Below are positions 47,101 through 57,186 of a DNA stretch of 64,000 bases, one piece after another. Each line of letters begins with the position of its first letter. Position 1 is the first letter of the stretch. This DNA is from Hygrocybe punicea (Eukaryota; Basidiomycota; Agaricomycetes; Agaricales; Hygrophoraceae). The stretch is taken from positions 310,001 through 374,000 of the forward strand of contig OY744467.1 of NCBI GenBank assembly GCA_963556145.1, written 5' to 3'. Under the pieces are notes generated by a model. The model had not been told where the DNA came from and made no database searches. It saw only the letters and a program-made list of their open reading frames with translations. The position numbers were made by a program, and so were the translations under genes.

Positions 47101-47680
47101 AGGGCCATTATCATGTTGTGGTCTGCTGTGGCTTCAATGAGAAATGCCGCCTGTGTGAGAGCATTAGCGGTGAAGAGATGGTGGTTGCGTTCTTCGTCCC
47201 AAAAGGGGTGGTGTCTGTTGAAGTCACCGCACCATAGCATGTGGTCGGATTCACAGTGGTATAGATTTGCTTCGTTGGTTCTGGTGAAGAGTCGGAGGGT
47301 GTTGAGGGAGTTGGAGTGGTGGCAGTCATTATACATGTTGAATATGGCGAGGTTGATTGTGGGACCTTTTACGCGGATAGCCGTAAGGTCGTTGGAGCCG
47401 TGTACCTTGATCTGTTCCCAATGGTTAGTGTCGAGTTTGGTGTTAAGTAGGATGATGGAGCGGGTTGGTGTGTTGAGAGTGAAGCAGTTGGATGGGTAGA
47501 CGACCCTCCAGTTGTGTGTCGCTTTTGTGTTTCCATAAAAATTGAAGTATGGTTCCTGGAGTAGAAGAATGTCGCATTTTGTATGTATTAACGAGTTTAT
47601 GAGATCCCAGTGCGCTTTGGCGGATTTGTTGAGGTTGATTTGTCATATTTGGAGTTGGGTTGGCTGTGGTATTGGGTTTT
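44172..47680 (-). pseudogene. LINE ORF2: endonuclease, reverse transcriptase, RNase H
   Basis: Makes and integrates the element's cDNA. Endonuclease: SAKAHWDLINSL, CDILLLQEPYF (about 47.58 kb), then WCGDFNRHHPFWD (47.22 kb). Reverse transcriptase: PYKAHGPDGIPNTVLK, YRPIVLLNTLPKLL, FGGRPGRTTTDS, ILYLDIEGAFPNTV, GIGQGDPISMI and the active-site box AVAFDDDADLYI (FDDD version of YxDD, about 45.55 kb). RNase H: EAENVAGTLAL, IDCQSTIHAL, KWVSSHTGVMGNEKVD. In-frame TGA stops occur just before the endonuclease (about 47.65 kb) and at 46977-46979, 45717-45719 and 44715-44717. RNase H places it near Tad/I-type LINEs. Confidence 0.88.
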
Positions 47681-47689
47681 CAGGCATTA

Positions 47690-48117
47690 TTGGAAGAGAC
47701 TGGGGGGGAAGGTTGCTGTCTGATAAAATAAGGGTCGAGGAGGAAGGGAGGGGCGGGGTGGGGAGAGGTGGGGTAGCGAGAGGTGGGAGGGGCTCATCAC
47801 CCCATCCACGCAGAGTTAGAAGGGTCATTGTCTGGTGTGCGGGTATTTTGTCGAAAGCGATGGTAGTTTGTCTCGTTTGCTGGCTGGATGTCGGATGATT
47901 ACAGGGAGGGGGCAGGGGTTGATCGAAGATAGAGGGGGGCGGGGAATAGTGTCGGGAAGCTGGGGATAGGGGGGGGAGGGGATATGGGGATCATTGCCTG
48001 TTCGTTGTCGGTGGTTGGTGAGTTAGTTGTCGGGGGCATCGGTTCGGATATGGGGCGCAGAGCTGTTGATGGTGTCGCCGTTGGGGTATTGGGTTTGTGT
48101 CCAGGGCTCGGCTGTGG
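47690..48117 (-). pseudogene. LINE ORF1 3' remainder and ORF1-ORF2 spacer
   Basis: On the minus strand this continues ORF1 after the LTR insertion (EPWTQTQYPNGD) and then becomes a Pro/Ser-rich, G-rich-on-plus stretch with stops before ORF2. Its edge at 48113-48117 is one copy of the TGTGG duplication. Confidence 0.6.
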
Positions 48118-49768
48118 TGTTACGGATCGCTTCTGCAGCGGGCTCCGGCAACAATCAACTTAACAGGGGATCGGCTTCCAGAGGGGAGAACAGCAGCTTT
48201 CATTGTTGCTTACAGCTAAGACAACACTGCTAACAGGGGGGGTCAAGGTCTAGTGTCATTGCGAGCCGTGGGGGTTACCCAAAACAAGATGAGTCTGCCC
48301 CAAGAACCAGACTAAACGTAAGGAAAGGAAAAGAAGAAAAAGTCCGAACCAACAACAAGGACAGTAGATATAGTGAATGGACTTGAGGGGAGGTAAATGG
48401 GAATCCAACCATGAAGCTACAACATGTCCAACTACACCATGTTTTCACCATGAGGCGGACATGAGGCGTCCTCATGTCGATGTTCTCGTGATCCAACTGG
48501 AGGCCCAGGTGTCATTGAGGAATAGAGGGGGTCCGGATGACTCGGATGATTTGTCATCGGATCATGTGATGTGCAGAATTGCCTATTCGGGGTCTACACT
48601 TGCTGTAACAGGCAAGTGCGCAGTCTGGCAAGTGCATTGCACGGTCGGGTCGAAGATGGGTATCGTCCAGTGTAGGATTGGTGATGAGAGTGTCTTGAGG
48701 TAGCAGGGACATAGCGAAAGGTCGATATAAAGGAAAACAAAGGAATGTATGGAGGGAAAACCAACTAGGATGGTGGGATAGTCGAGGTCAGACATGTGAA
48801 CAGCATAAGCTGTACCGGATGATGATGTCTGTGTCGATGACGTATCGAGGAGCAATGTCTTGTCCTGTCTGTGGAACAATGCAATCCACCTGATGTCGGT
48901 ATTCGTCCAAGAAAGGGTATCATTGTAAACGAGTGTGGGAGGTATCAAGATGAAAGATGGAAAAGGATAAATGAATGTGGGTCCAGGTTTCGAGTCATGG
49001 CATGAGTGACAAGCTGTGGGAACAAGTCGTCGGGTACTGCATTGAAGCGGTGTCGTGCGAACAATATACGATAGGGGTTGGTTCACTGTTTGGGAAGTCG
49101 TATGGTCTGTGGTCGAAGTCCAAAAGAGTATGCTCTGGCGATGGTCGGATTAGAGAGAACAGTGAAATGTCTTGTGATCGGGGATTGTTCAGAGTTCGCA
49201 TGCAGGTGAGGAATGTCGTCGGATCGTCAGGGAGGATAATGGTGGGCACAGGGTACGAATATGGAAACCAAATATCCGGGAATGGCAATTGTCAATTACG
49301 TGTCGATATATTGTTGAGGTGGAAGTCAGAAGTATCAATGGCGGAAGGGTTTTGGTGCTGATGCCAAAGATAGATCATAACAAGATAGAAACCGATCAGG
49401 AAGGTGATGGCAATGCTGCCAATAACAATTACAGTAATGAGCTGTGTCGGGAGTACAGCCATTGTGAATCGGTTTGTCGTGGGATGAAGTCAACAATATG
49501 TCAGGGCGAGGGAAAAGACAATAGCGATGATGTCCGTCGGCAAGGAGACTATTCGGGTACAGCAAGGTAACGTGGGGATGTGTCCATGGTCGGTCTGGAT
49601 TGTTCTAGAAGAAGAAAGGAAGAAAAGAGAACAAGGACAAGAACAAACAACAATGTCCAAAAGAAGACAAAAGGTAAAGGGGAACGAAAAAGGAAGGTAT
49701 GGTAAAGTGGAATCGTCATCGTGGGTAGTGGAGTCGGAATCGGAGTTGCGGAGTTGAAAAATGTAACA
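48118..49768 (-). repeat. LTR (left copy) of the complete element
   Basis: 1,651 bp, TGTTACGG...AAATGTAACA on the plus strand. Read on the minus strand it has a pyrimidine-rich leader, the membrane-peptide ORF and a 3' part rich in C. Two further open frames (48995-49288 and 48583-49086) lack an ATG at their start. Confidence 0.93.
49292..49462 (-). CDS. 56-residue single-pass membrane peptide in LTR (copy 3)
   Basis: Intact. Differs from the copy at 38854 by an Arg to Gln change in the WHRH segment, with the hydrophobic helix preserved. Confidence 0.55.
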   Translation of the reverse strand: MAVLPTQLITVIVIGSIAITFLIGFYLVMIYLWHQHQNPSAIDTSDFHLNNISTRN

Positions 49769-50892
49769 ATACCCCCGGAACAAGGGGAATCGTCCCGATT
49801 AACCGGAAGAACAAAGAACAAGGGAAACAAAGAACAAGGAAAAAAATTACAAGGAAAGAACAGACAGTTTAACGACATGATCAAGGTCGGCAAGAAATCA
49901 AAGACAAGATGAAGGAAAAAATGTCAGTCCAAAGGTCATTAAATCATGAAGACGTTACTGAGTTACAAGGGTTTCAAAAGAAATATATCCGGGTTCGTCC
50001 AATTGTTTTTTCGTCATTTTTTTGTCATTTTCAATAATCAGGGGTTGTTGTTTCTTTGTCATTAAATCGTCAAGGGTGTCGGGGTTGGAAGGAGTGAGGG
50101 GTTGTCGGGGTCCAGGTGGTTATTCAAGGTATGTCGTAGTTTGATAACATTTCGGTTGTGTCGTTGGTCTGAAGGGGAGTAGGTGGTCGGCGTTTTGGGG
50201 ATGAGGGGAGTTCTGGGTGTCAGAAGTTTATAGTCATTACGGACACTTGAATGGGCATAGATTTATATCGTTTCAGATATCGGTGTTGTTGACTGATCGT
50301 GGATTTCCTACACTCAAATGGTGTGCGAGATTTCTTCATATTCCATGAATGCAACAGGGATTGGTGTCGGTCAGAAGATGTTTGGGAATTCGGGATAAGG
50401 AAGGTGAAAGAGTTGCCAGTTCCAAGTTGTACATTGGCAAAGGATTTCGGATGGGGATTCATTCTTCACTGTTTCTTTTTCTGGTGCATTTACTGCCATA
50501 CTGGTCAGTAGCACATCGGGTTCCTTTCCATATGGGATTGGAGGTCATTGGTTTGATAACCAGTATCCTTCTGGTTCAGTTCTGGTGTCCATCGACATCA
50601 AGGTTCATTCTACGGCTTATAGCGATCATGCATGCGTCTGGAGGTCATAGATTTTATATCATTTCGGATATTCATCTCTTACTTATATAGCTGGTGTGAG
50701 AACCTGCTGCTTCGTCTCTTATTTGTATAGCTGGTGAGAGAACCTGCTACATGTTTCTCTATGGTCATGTTCCATCTGTCCATTCCATTTCTGTTTCTTC
50801 TCTTCTGTTTCTGGGTATTCTGTTTCTTCTTCTGGGTGTTTTTGTTGGTGTAAATAATGTCAAGGTCGTTTACATACAGGGGAAAGTCCATT
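49769..50892. other. non-coding internal region of the LTR element
   Basis: Adjacent to the left LTR is ATACCCCCGGAACAAGGGG; on the minus strand this ends CCGGGGGTAT directly before TGTTAC, a weak polypurine-tract candidate. The rest has short ORFs only. Two partial repeats of CTCTTACTTATATAGCTGGTG-like sequence occur near 50.68-50.75 kb. Confidence 0.45.
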
Positions 50893-51384
50893 CTATGAAT
50901 CATACATGACAGGGGTGTATCCTTTCACAAACAACATCAATCTCCAATCCAATCCATGGATGTCATTCTCCTTCCCCTTCACCATACGCTCATGCATTGC
51001 ACGAAATAAGGCATGACGATGATAATCGGGTTCTTTGGTCCCATGTCTCGAGCGTTTGTTCTGCATGTTATGGCCGTCAGAACGGTGTGCACGGTCGAGT
51101 TTCTTTTTCTGGGATTGGGGAAGAAGTGGAGAGCGGCGACGTGACTGGGTTTGGAGCGAGACAAGAGGTGGAGAATACAACCATGCTCGGTATTCATCAT
51201 CCATCTCTATATGCAGTCGGTGGGTTACTTTTCGAGGGGGTGTCGGGAGATCAGTGAGACTGTCCATGTACGCATCAAAGTCATCAATGGGGGGAGTCGG
51301 ATGTTCTTCACCGCAAATGTTCACTGCACCAAAATATAGCTCATTGTCCAGATCATCGAAGATAAAGGGTATGTCAAGACTCAT
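50893..51384 (-). CDS. orphan ORF B of the LTR element
   Basis: 163 codons from ATG. The start is acidic (MSLDIPFIFDDLDNELYFG), followed by IDDFDAYMDSLTDLPTPP, a basic middle (RRRSPLLPQSQKKKLD, RSRHGTKEP) and a C-terminal part with ALFRAMHERMVKGKEND. No motif I recognise. Its ATG overlaps the stop of the upstream ORF as ATGA, an arrangement that could allow re-initiation after termination; in a fungal transcript this is unusual. It could alternatively be one exon of a spliced gene. Confidence 0.45.
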   Translation of the reverse strand: MSLDIPFIFDDLDNELYFGAVNICGEEHPTPPIDDFDAYMDSLTDLPTPPRKVTHRLHIEMDDEYRAWLYSPPLVSLQTQSRRRSPLLPQSQKKKLDRAHRSDGHNMQNKRSRHGTKEPDYHRHALFRAMHERMVKGKENDIHGLDWRLMLFVKGYTPVMYDS

Positions 51385-51860
51385 TGTCGATGTCGACGGT
51401 GGGGACGGTGTCGAGGATGCTGGACGATACGTGTGTCACGATGATTCTGGGGTACGGGTGCAAGACGAGGAGCGGGGATGCGAACAACAAGTCGATGGAA
51501 TGGTACGTCAAAGTCGAGGAGAACCTGTAATTCGTGGATGAGGGTCTGGATGCGATGATTTCTTTGTGCGGTAGGCCGTAGACGGTTGCGAAGTCGATGT
51601 AGTTCCTGTAAGATAGGACCGAGGAAAATATCGTGGATGGTGACCAGGTGGGGGATGCGAGGATCGTTCCAACTGATATAGTCAACCCAGTCGTCAGGAC
51701 GGTCGAGCAAACACCAAACGTAGGGGTCACTCCAGGACCGGCGGTCAGGCCATGGGTATCGGTGGTCTGGGGGGCAGAGGTTGGCCAGGGTGACGACAAG
51801 TGGGTGGATTAAAGAAGTTTTCTGTCTTCGGTAATTACCATGTCTCATTGTCAGCATCAT
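51381..51860 (-). CDS. orphan ORF A of the LTR element
   Basis: 159 codons from ATG 51860; the frame is open to about 51920, so the start could lie further up. Rich in Trp, Pro and His in the first half (YPWPDRRSWSDPYVWCLL, DDWVDYISWNDPRIPHLV), then a leucine/arginine helix (ILQELHRLRNRLRPTAQRN) and a basic tail. It is not similar to Gag or Pol motifs known to me, although the size and basic tail would suit a structural or nucleic-acid-binding protein. Confidence 0.45.
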   Translation of the reverse strand: MMLTMRHGNYRRQKTSLIHPLVVTLANLCPPDHRYPWPDRRSWSDPYVWCLLDRPDDWVDYISWNDPRIPHLVTIHDIFLGPILQELHRLRNRLRPTAQRNHRIQTLIHELQVLLDFDVPFHRLVVRIPAPRLAPVPQNHRDTRIVQHPRHRPHRRHRQ

Positions 51861-51923
51861 GTCGGAGTTTCCAGTGATCGGTCCATGTACCAGGGTCTTG
51901 GTTGCCTCGTGGATTCGTATGTA

Positions 51924-52753
51924 TGATCGGGGATCAAACTTCTAGAAAAAGAGGGTGTGTAGTGGGATATCACCTGATATGCCGATCCGCGCTATCCAAA
52001 TTGGTAAGGAGTGGTATGTTGTATGTGTTCCGTTAATGACAATCATTATCATCTTGGTGGTTCGTTCATCCATGTCAAACAAAGAGGGTCCCCTTTCATC
52101 TGTTCCAACAGACTACTAAGATCAACCACTTCTCTTTGTTACATGTACAGGTCATTACAGGATTCGGGGTTTCATTTGCATACTGGCTTTCTCTGGGCTT
52201 TCTGCATTTGGTGAGGAGATGGGAGGGAGGAGGTTGAAGGAAGAGTAGGAAGGCGGTTTGAAGGGTTCGTTGATTTTGGTTCGTCTAGGGCGATTGGTTT
52301 GTCTAGCAGTATCCTTCTGCATCTGGGGCAATGACAAGTCTTGTCCATTGCATCATTTCATGTCGTAATCATCGTATCGAAGTAGCAGAATGACAGTGGT
52401 GACGTTAGTCAGGGGTGTATTCGGATTCGGGTTCCAGGTTTGGGCTTGAGCAATTATTATGGATAAACCATAAATAATTCGCAGGGCGGCAGTCTTGAGG
52501 TTGACCATTCGGAGTATTCAACAATCATTCGGGGTCCAGGTGACTAGTGTACATCAACAGATTTCAGGTCTGTGTCAGTAGCAGGCTAGCATCGTTCGTT
52601 CGTCCATTCGTGTGGGGTCAAGGTTAAGGGTTGAGCAAAGTGGAGAGGAGGAGGAGAGGGAGAGGGTGTAAGAGAGGACGAGGGAGAGGAGAGGGGTTCA
52701 TTTCTTCATGTCGAAAGTTGAATGTCGGGGGAGTTGGGAAACGTTTAGTCTTT
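51924..52753. other. internal region next to the right LTR
   Basis: Short ORFs only. The 30 bases next to the LTR (AAAGACTAAACG... on the minus strand) have no evident tRNA-complementary start. A G-rich run GTCGGGGGAGTTGGG lies about 20 bp from the LTR on the plus strand. Confidence 0.4.
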
Positions 52754-54404
52754 TGTTACGGATCGCTTCTGCAGCGGGCTCCGGCAACAATCAACTTAAC
52801 AGGGGATCGGCTTCCAGAGGGGAGAACAGCAGCTTTCATTGTTGCTTACAGCTAAGACAACACTGCTAACAGGGGGGGTCAAGGTCTAGTGTCATTGCGA
52901 GCCGTGGGGGTTACCCAAAACAAGATGAGTCTGCCCCAAGAACCAGACTAAACGTAAGGAAAGGAAAAGAAGAAAAAGTCCGAACCAACAACAAGGACAG
53001 TAGATATAGTGAATGGACTTGAGGGGAGGTAAATGGGAATCCAACCATGAAGCTACAACATGTCCAACTACACCATGTTTTCACCATGAGGCGGACATGA
53101 GGCGTCCTCATGTCGATGTTCTCGTGATCCAACTGGAGGCCCAGGTGTCATTGAGGAATAGAGGGGGTCCGGATGACTCGGATGATTTGTCATCGGATCA
53201 TGTGATGTGCAGAATTGCCTATTCGGGGTCTACACTTGCTGTAACAGGCAAGTGCGCAGTCTGGCAAGTGCATTGCACGGTCGGGTCGAAGATGGGTATC
53301 GTCCAGTGTAGGATTGGTGATGAGAGTGTCTTGAGGTAGCAGGGACATAGCGAAAGGTCGATATAAAGGAAAACAAAGGAATGTATGGAGGGAAAACCAA
53401 CTAGGATGGTGGGATAGTCGAGGTCAGACATGTGAACAGCATAAGCTGTACCGGATGATGATGTCTGTGTCGATGACGTATCGAGGAGCAATGTCTTGTC
53501 CTGTCTGTGGAACAATGCAATCCACCTGATGTCGGTATTCGTCCAAGAAAGGGTATCATTGTAAACGAGTGTGGGAGGTATCAAGATGAAAGATGGAAAA
53601 GGATAAATGAATGTGGGTCCAGGTTTCAAGTCATGGCATGAGTGACAAGCTGTGGGAACAAGTCGTCGGGTACTGCATTGAAGCGGTGTCGTGCGAACAA
53701 TATACGATAGGGGTTGGTTCACTGTTTGGGAAGTCGTATGGTCTGTGGTCGAAGTCCAAAAGAGTATGCTCTGGCGATGGTCGGATTAGAGAGAACAGTG
53801 AAATGTCTTGTGATCGGGGATTGTTCAGAGTTCGCATGCAGGTGAGGAATGTCGTCGGATCGTCAGGGAGGATAATGGTGGGCACAGGGTACGAATATGG
53901 AAACCAAATATCCGGGAATGGCAATTGTCAATTACGTGTCGATATATTGTTGAGGTGGAAGTCAGAAGTATCAATGGCGGAAGGGTTTTGGTGCTGATGC
54001 CAAAGATAGATCATAACAAGATAGAAACCGATCAGGAAGGTGATGGCAATGCTGCCAATAACAATTACAGTAATGAGCTGTGTCGGGAGTACAGCCATTG
54101 TGAATCGGTTTGTCGTGGGATGAAGTCAACAATATGTCAGGGCGAGGGAAAAGACAATAGCGATGATGTCCGTCGGCAAGGAGACTATTCGGGTACAGCA
54201 AGGTAACGTGGGGATGTGTCCATGGTCGGTCTGGATTGTTCTAGAAGAAGAAAGGAAGAAAAGAGAACAAGGACAAGAACAAACAACAATGTCCAAAAGA
54301 AGACAAAAGGTAAAGGGGAACGAAAAAGGAAGGTATGGTAAAGTGGAATCGTCATCGTGGGTAGTGGAGTCGGAATCGGAGTTGCGGAGTTGAAAAATGT
54401 AACA
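52754..54404 (-). repeat. LTR (right copy) of the complete element
   Basis: 1,651 bp, the same as the left LTR at an offset of 4,636 bp except for the one base noted (53628). It is followed by the TGTGG duplication and then LINE ORF1 sequence. Confidence 0.93.
53928..54098 (-). CDS. 56-residue single-pass membrane peptide in LTR (copy 4)
   Basis: Same as the copy at 49292. If the element reads on the minus strand, this copy is in the upstream LTR and would be in the first part of the transcript. Confidence 0.55.
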   Translation of the reverse strand: MAVLPTQLITVIVIGSIAITFLIGFYLVMIYLWHQHQNPSAIDTSDFHLNNISTRN

Positions 54405-54409
54405 TGTGG

Positions 54410-55075
54410 GGTAGTAGGGTAGGAGGTTTTCCGGGTTGCGCGAGTCTGCGTCTTTGCATTTCTGTTGGAAAGTAGGACAGTTGCGGTCCCAACTGGTGTG
54501 ACCGCGTCGTTTGCATGGTGTGCAGTAGGGCTGGCCAGGATTGTTGCATGCGGGGGTCTTATGCTGGCCTCCGCAAGTGCCGGAAGTGTCATTGTCTGCT
54601 GGGCAGCGGGCCGCGGTGTGATTCCATTGGTGACAGCGTAGGCACCGTATGGGTTCCTTTTTACATTTGCTTGTGTTTATTCTCTTGTGGCAGATGAAGA
54701 AACCTGTTGAGAGAACGTGGTTGGCAGTTTCGGGGCTGTTGAATGAGAAGATTGTGTGGCCGCATGTTTGGTTGGGGGATCGACGGTCCTTGGGTTTAAT
54801 CCAATTGGCCCGGATGATATCTGCATTAGTATTCCTGACAGAGCGGGTATGTCTAGGTCTTGGTTGGGGGGGAGTAACGACTTAGCTAGAAGGTAGTTTA
54901 CGGCTTGCTGGATTGATTCTGGTTCTATTTCCGTTTCGATGTTGGTTTCCATTTGTTGGATGGCTGCTTGTCTCGGGGCTCTGGTTTCGGGTGGTGTCGA
55001 GGTTGTGGTTCGAGTTAGTTTGCCGCGCTTGCTTTTGGCTCCTTCACTGGAGATTGCCCATTGTCGTAGGCTCAT
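54410..55075 (-). pseudogene. LINE ORF1 with CCHC zinc knuckles
   Basis: RNA-binding protein of the LINE. ATG 55075 (MSLRQWAISSEGAKSKRGKL), a Gln/Glu-rich segment, then after a frame change CGHTIFSFNSPETANHVLST and the knuckles CLRCHQWNHTAARC and CTPCKRRGHTSWDRNC (54.65-54.48 kb). The protein is then cut by the LTR element after NLLPYYPT. The frame change near 54.83 kb is a likely indel. Upstream 55076-55219 is the short LINE leader. Confidence 0.75.
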
Positions 55076-55219
55076 TTTTTGAGGGCTCGCACAGTGTATT
55101 GCTGGCAGTCAATGAGTGGAATTATAATGGGTTTTTTAGGCCTAAAGCTGTCTAGGATGAGACTCTTAATTTTGGGGTCCCAGTTGGGGTGCCACCACAT
55201 ATAAGGTCAAGATACGTCC

Positions 55220-55412
55220 GATCGTCATCTTATTGATATAACTATCAATGATTACAAGTTGAACACTGACCAAAAGAGAGCATTTCATATCATTGCCAAT
55301 CACTCTACCTTGATTAACAATTCTGATAAGCTACACATGTATCTTGGTGGAATGGCAGGCACAGGGAAATCACAAGTCATCAAAGCATTGACTAGTTTTT
55401 TTGGTAAACACA
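55220..55412 (+). pseudogene. Helitron copy 2: helicase Walker A segment
   Basis: Resumes the helicase at LIDITINDYKLNTDQKRAF after the second GATCGTCAT, includes GGMAGTGKSQVIKALTSFF, and ends at 55412, where the sequence stops matching copy 1. Confidence 0.9.
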
Positions 55413-55746
55413 TTGCAATCTTAAGTCAAAGTGAGGTATGAGTGTGACATAAGAAATGGTCTTTGAGCGAGTGACAGGTGTGACATGTAGTCAACACTCC
55501 ATGTCCTGCTGTCATCGTCGTTGCGGCTTGTTTTCTTCAATCTCTTCCCTCTCTAGAATACACTTCTCTCGCTACCTGCCCTTTTCCCCTCAAAAGCCAC
55601 TATTAAGCCTATTAAGCCTTCTCCTCTTCCAAACTCTCCTAAAAAATGCCACGGATCGAATCTGACCCCAATCTCCAGATATGCCCTGACTTCGGCTCGG
55701 ATGACTTCCTCGACATCTGCGATACCATTGCCGCAGCCACGCATAT

Positions 55747-56864
55747 TAGTGTTGCCGAAGTTTGGTTTGGTCCGGTTTTTCGCTATTTTTGAAAAACCGG
55801 AACCAGAACCGATGGTTCGGTTCAGCGAAATGCCAAACCCGAACCGGAACCGTGTCGAACGGCTTCACGGCGTTCGGTCTGCGTTCAAACGCGGTTCGAA
55901 CCGCGAACCCACCTCCAAATACCTCGCGCGGGCCAGACGCGGCTGTCACCCTCACGAGGTAGATGGGGGGGCTCCGTCTGTTTTCGCGAGGTTGGATGGG
56001 GCCGGGGACTTTCCATGGGCGTCCGCATGTCAATTGATGTGGCTAGGGCATGTTTGTGAGGTGGGTCTTCGTCGTCGCCTCGTCCATTCCCCTCGTTAGC
56101 TGATGTCGTTGGGACTGGATTTGGGGGACGTACCTGGCTGCTGCTGCCGGTGTTGCTCTGCTGCTGCTGCTGCTGCTGCCGTTGCCGCTGCCGCCGCTGC
56201 TGCTGCTGCTGCTGCCATTGCCGCTGCTGCTGCTGCTGTTGCCGTTGCCGCTGCTGCTGCTGCTGCTGCTGTTGTTGCGGTCATTTTGCCGTCGTCGTTG
56301 TCGTCATTTGGCCATCGTCGTTGTCGTTGTCGTTGTCGTTGTCGGGGTGGTGGTATGTGGTGTTGCCACTGCCGTTGCTGCTGCTGCTGCTGCTGCCATC
56401 GATTCACTCCAACTCACGTTGGAACGTGAGGGAGGTTGTTGGGTGGAGTTGACCGTGGGCGCCTTCTTTATGCGGTCAAGGTGGGCCACGGGGGGCTGTT
56501 CTATGTAATAAAATGTCAGTAAAATATAGTATGAGGCCGTTACTTACCGTGGTTGTTGAGTAACGTTCAAGTTAGTGTTTCGCGCGAGTATGTTTAAGGT
56601 CACATGACCTAAGTTCACGCGACTGCATAGAAAAAAATGTGAAAAATTAAGTATCTAAATGAGTATCTACGTAGGTAACTATACATTACGGTTCGCGGTT
56701 TGAACCACGTTTGAACGCGGTTTGAACCGCATGTCAGTGCCAGAACCGCAAACTGAACCAGCGGTTCGGTTCAGCCAAATGGCTGAACCAGAACCGAACT
56801 TCCGGTTCGGTTCACGGTTCAAACCGGGTTCGGATCGGTTCCGAACTGAACTTCGGCATCACTA
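55747..56864. mobile_element. hAT-like non-autonomous element B
   Basis: 1,118 bp, ends TAGTGTTGCCGAAGTTTGGT and ...CTTCGGCATCACTA, perfect 8-bp duplication ACGCATAT (55739-55746 and 56865-56872). The core is a long (GCT/GTT)n tract (56.13-56.40 kb), read as poly-Ala or poly-Leu depending on frame. The right third matches element A closely. Confidence 0.93.
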
Positions 56865-57186
56865 ACGCATATCACCCCCAAACAAGCTACCCTCAACCTC
56901 GTGGCCTCCTGGTCAGCACAAAACAACACACAAAAGGCGGCTTGGGCAGCCCAAGTCGAGGCCGACCAGCTCCTCGAGGACATAGCCGCCCAGGCAGCTG
57001 CGGACGCAGAGACAGCCGCCCAGGCCCTACGAGACAAAGAAGCTGCAGACGAGCTCAAGGACACAGAAAAGAAGAAACCAAAGATGCACACCTTCGACCT
57101 GACAAAATCAATCGGCACTAACATCTCCCAACGCCCCTCAGTCTACGCCCTCGAAAGGCTCCGCAAATTCGAATACGTCGAGCTCT

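Larger units (their letters stand above)
48118..54404 (-). mobile_element. complete LTR element without recognisable pol
   Basis: 6,287 bp: two 1,651-bp LTRs (48118-49768 and 52754-54404) around 2,985 bp, with 5-bp duplication TGTGG at 48113-48117 and 54405-54409, inserted in LINE ORF1. I saw a single difference between the LTRs (G at 48992, A at 53628), so the insertion is very recent. No protease, reverse transcriptase, RNase H or integrase motif is visible in the interior; two orphan ORFs are. No TGG-type primer binding site abuts either LTR. It is probably mobilised by another element, and the orientation is inferred from the ORFs. Confidence 0.88.
43172..55219 (-). mobile_element. Tad-like LINE, with an LTR element inside
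   Basis: The 9-bp duplication GATCGTCAT flanks it (43163-43171 and 55220-55228). On the plus strand it begins with 14 T, the complement of a 3' A-tail, so the element reads leftward. Without the embedded 6.3 kb LTR element it is about 5.8 kb. ORF1 has CCHC knuckles, and ORF2 has endonuclease, reverse transcriptase and RNase H. All intact motifs are separated by a few TGA stops, so the copy is dead but young-looking. Confidence 0.9.
38390..55412 (+). mobile_element. Helitron copy 2, split by nested insertions
   Basis: Helitron sequence is present as 38390-38547, 40202-40232, 41577-43171 and 55220-55412, in the same order as copy 1 but on the plus strand. The left side starts in the middle of Rep (GKKKPYCLNSKVECKRRF), so the copy is 5'-truncated. 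The right side stops within the helicase (SFFGKH) where the Ngaro-like element starts. The 234-codon ORF 41789-42493 encodes the same protein as copy 1, so the insertions are younger than a very recent Helitron duplication. Confidence 0.88.

Noticed and set aside
48583..49086. 167-codon and 97-codon ORFs in the 1.65 kb LTRs
   Set aside because: They start with GTG or TTG rather than ATG, overlap each other, and are broken by a stop in the diverged copy at 11765-12269. Only the 56-codon ORF has an ATG and stays intact in all copies.
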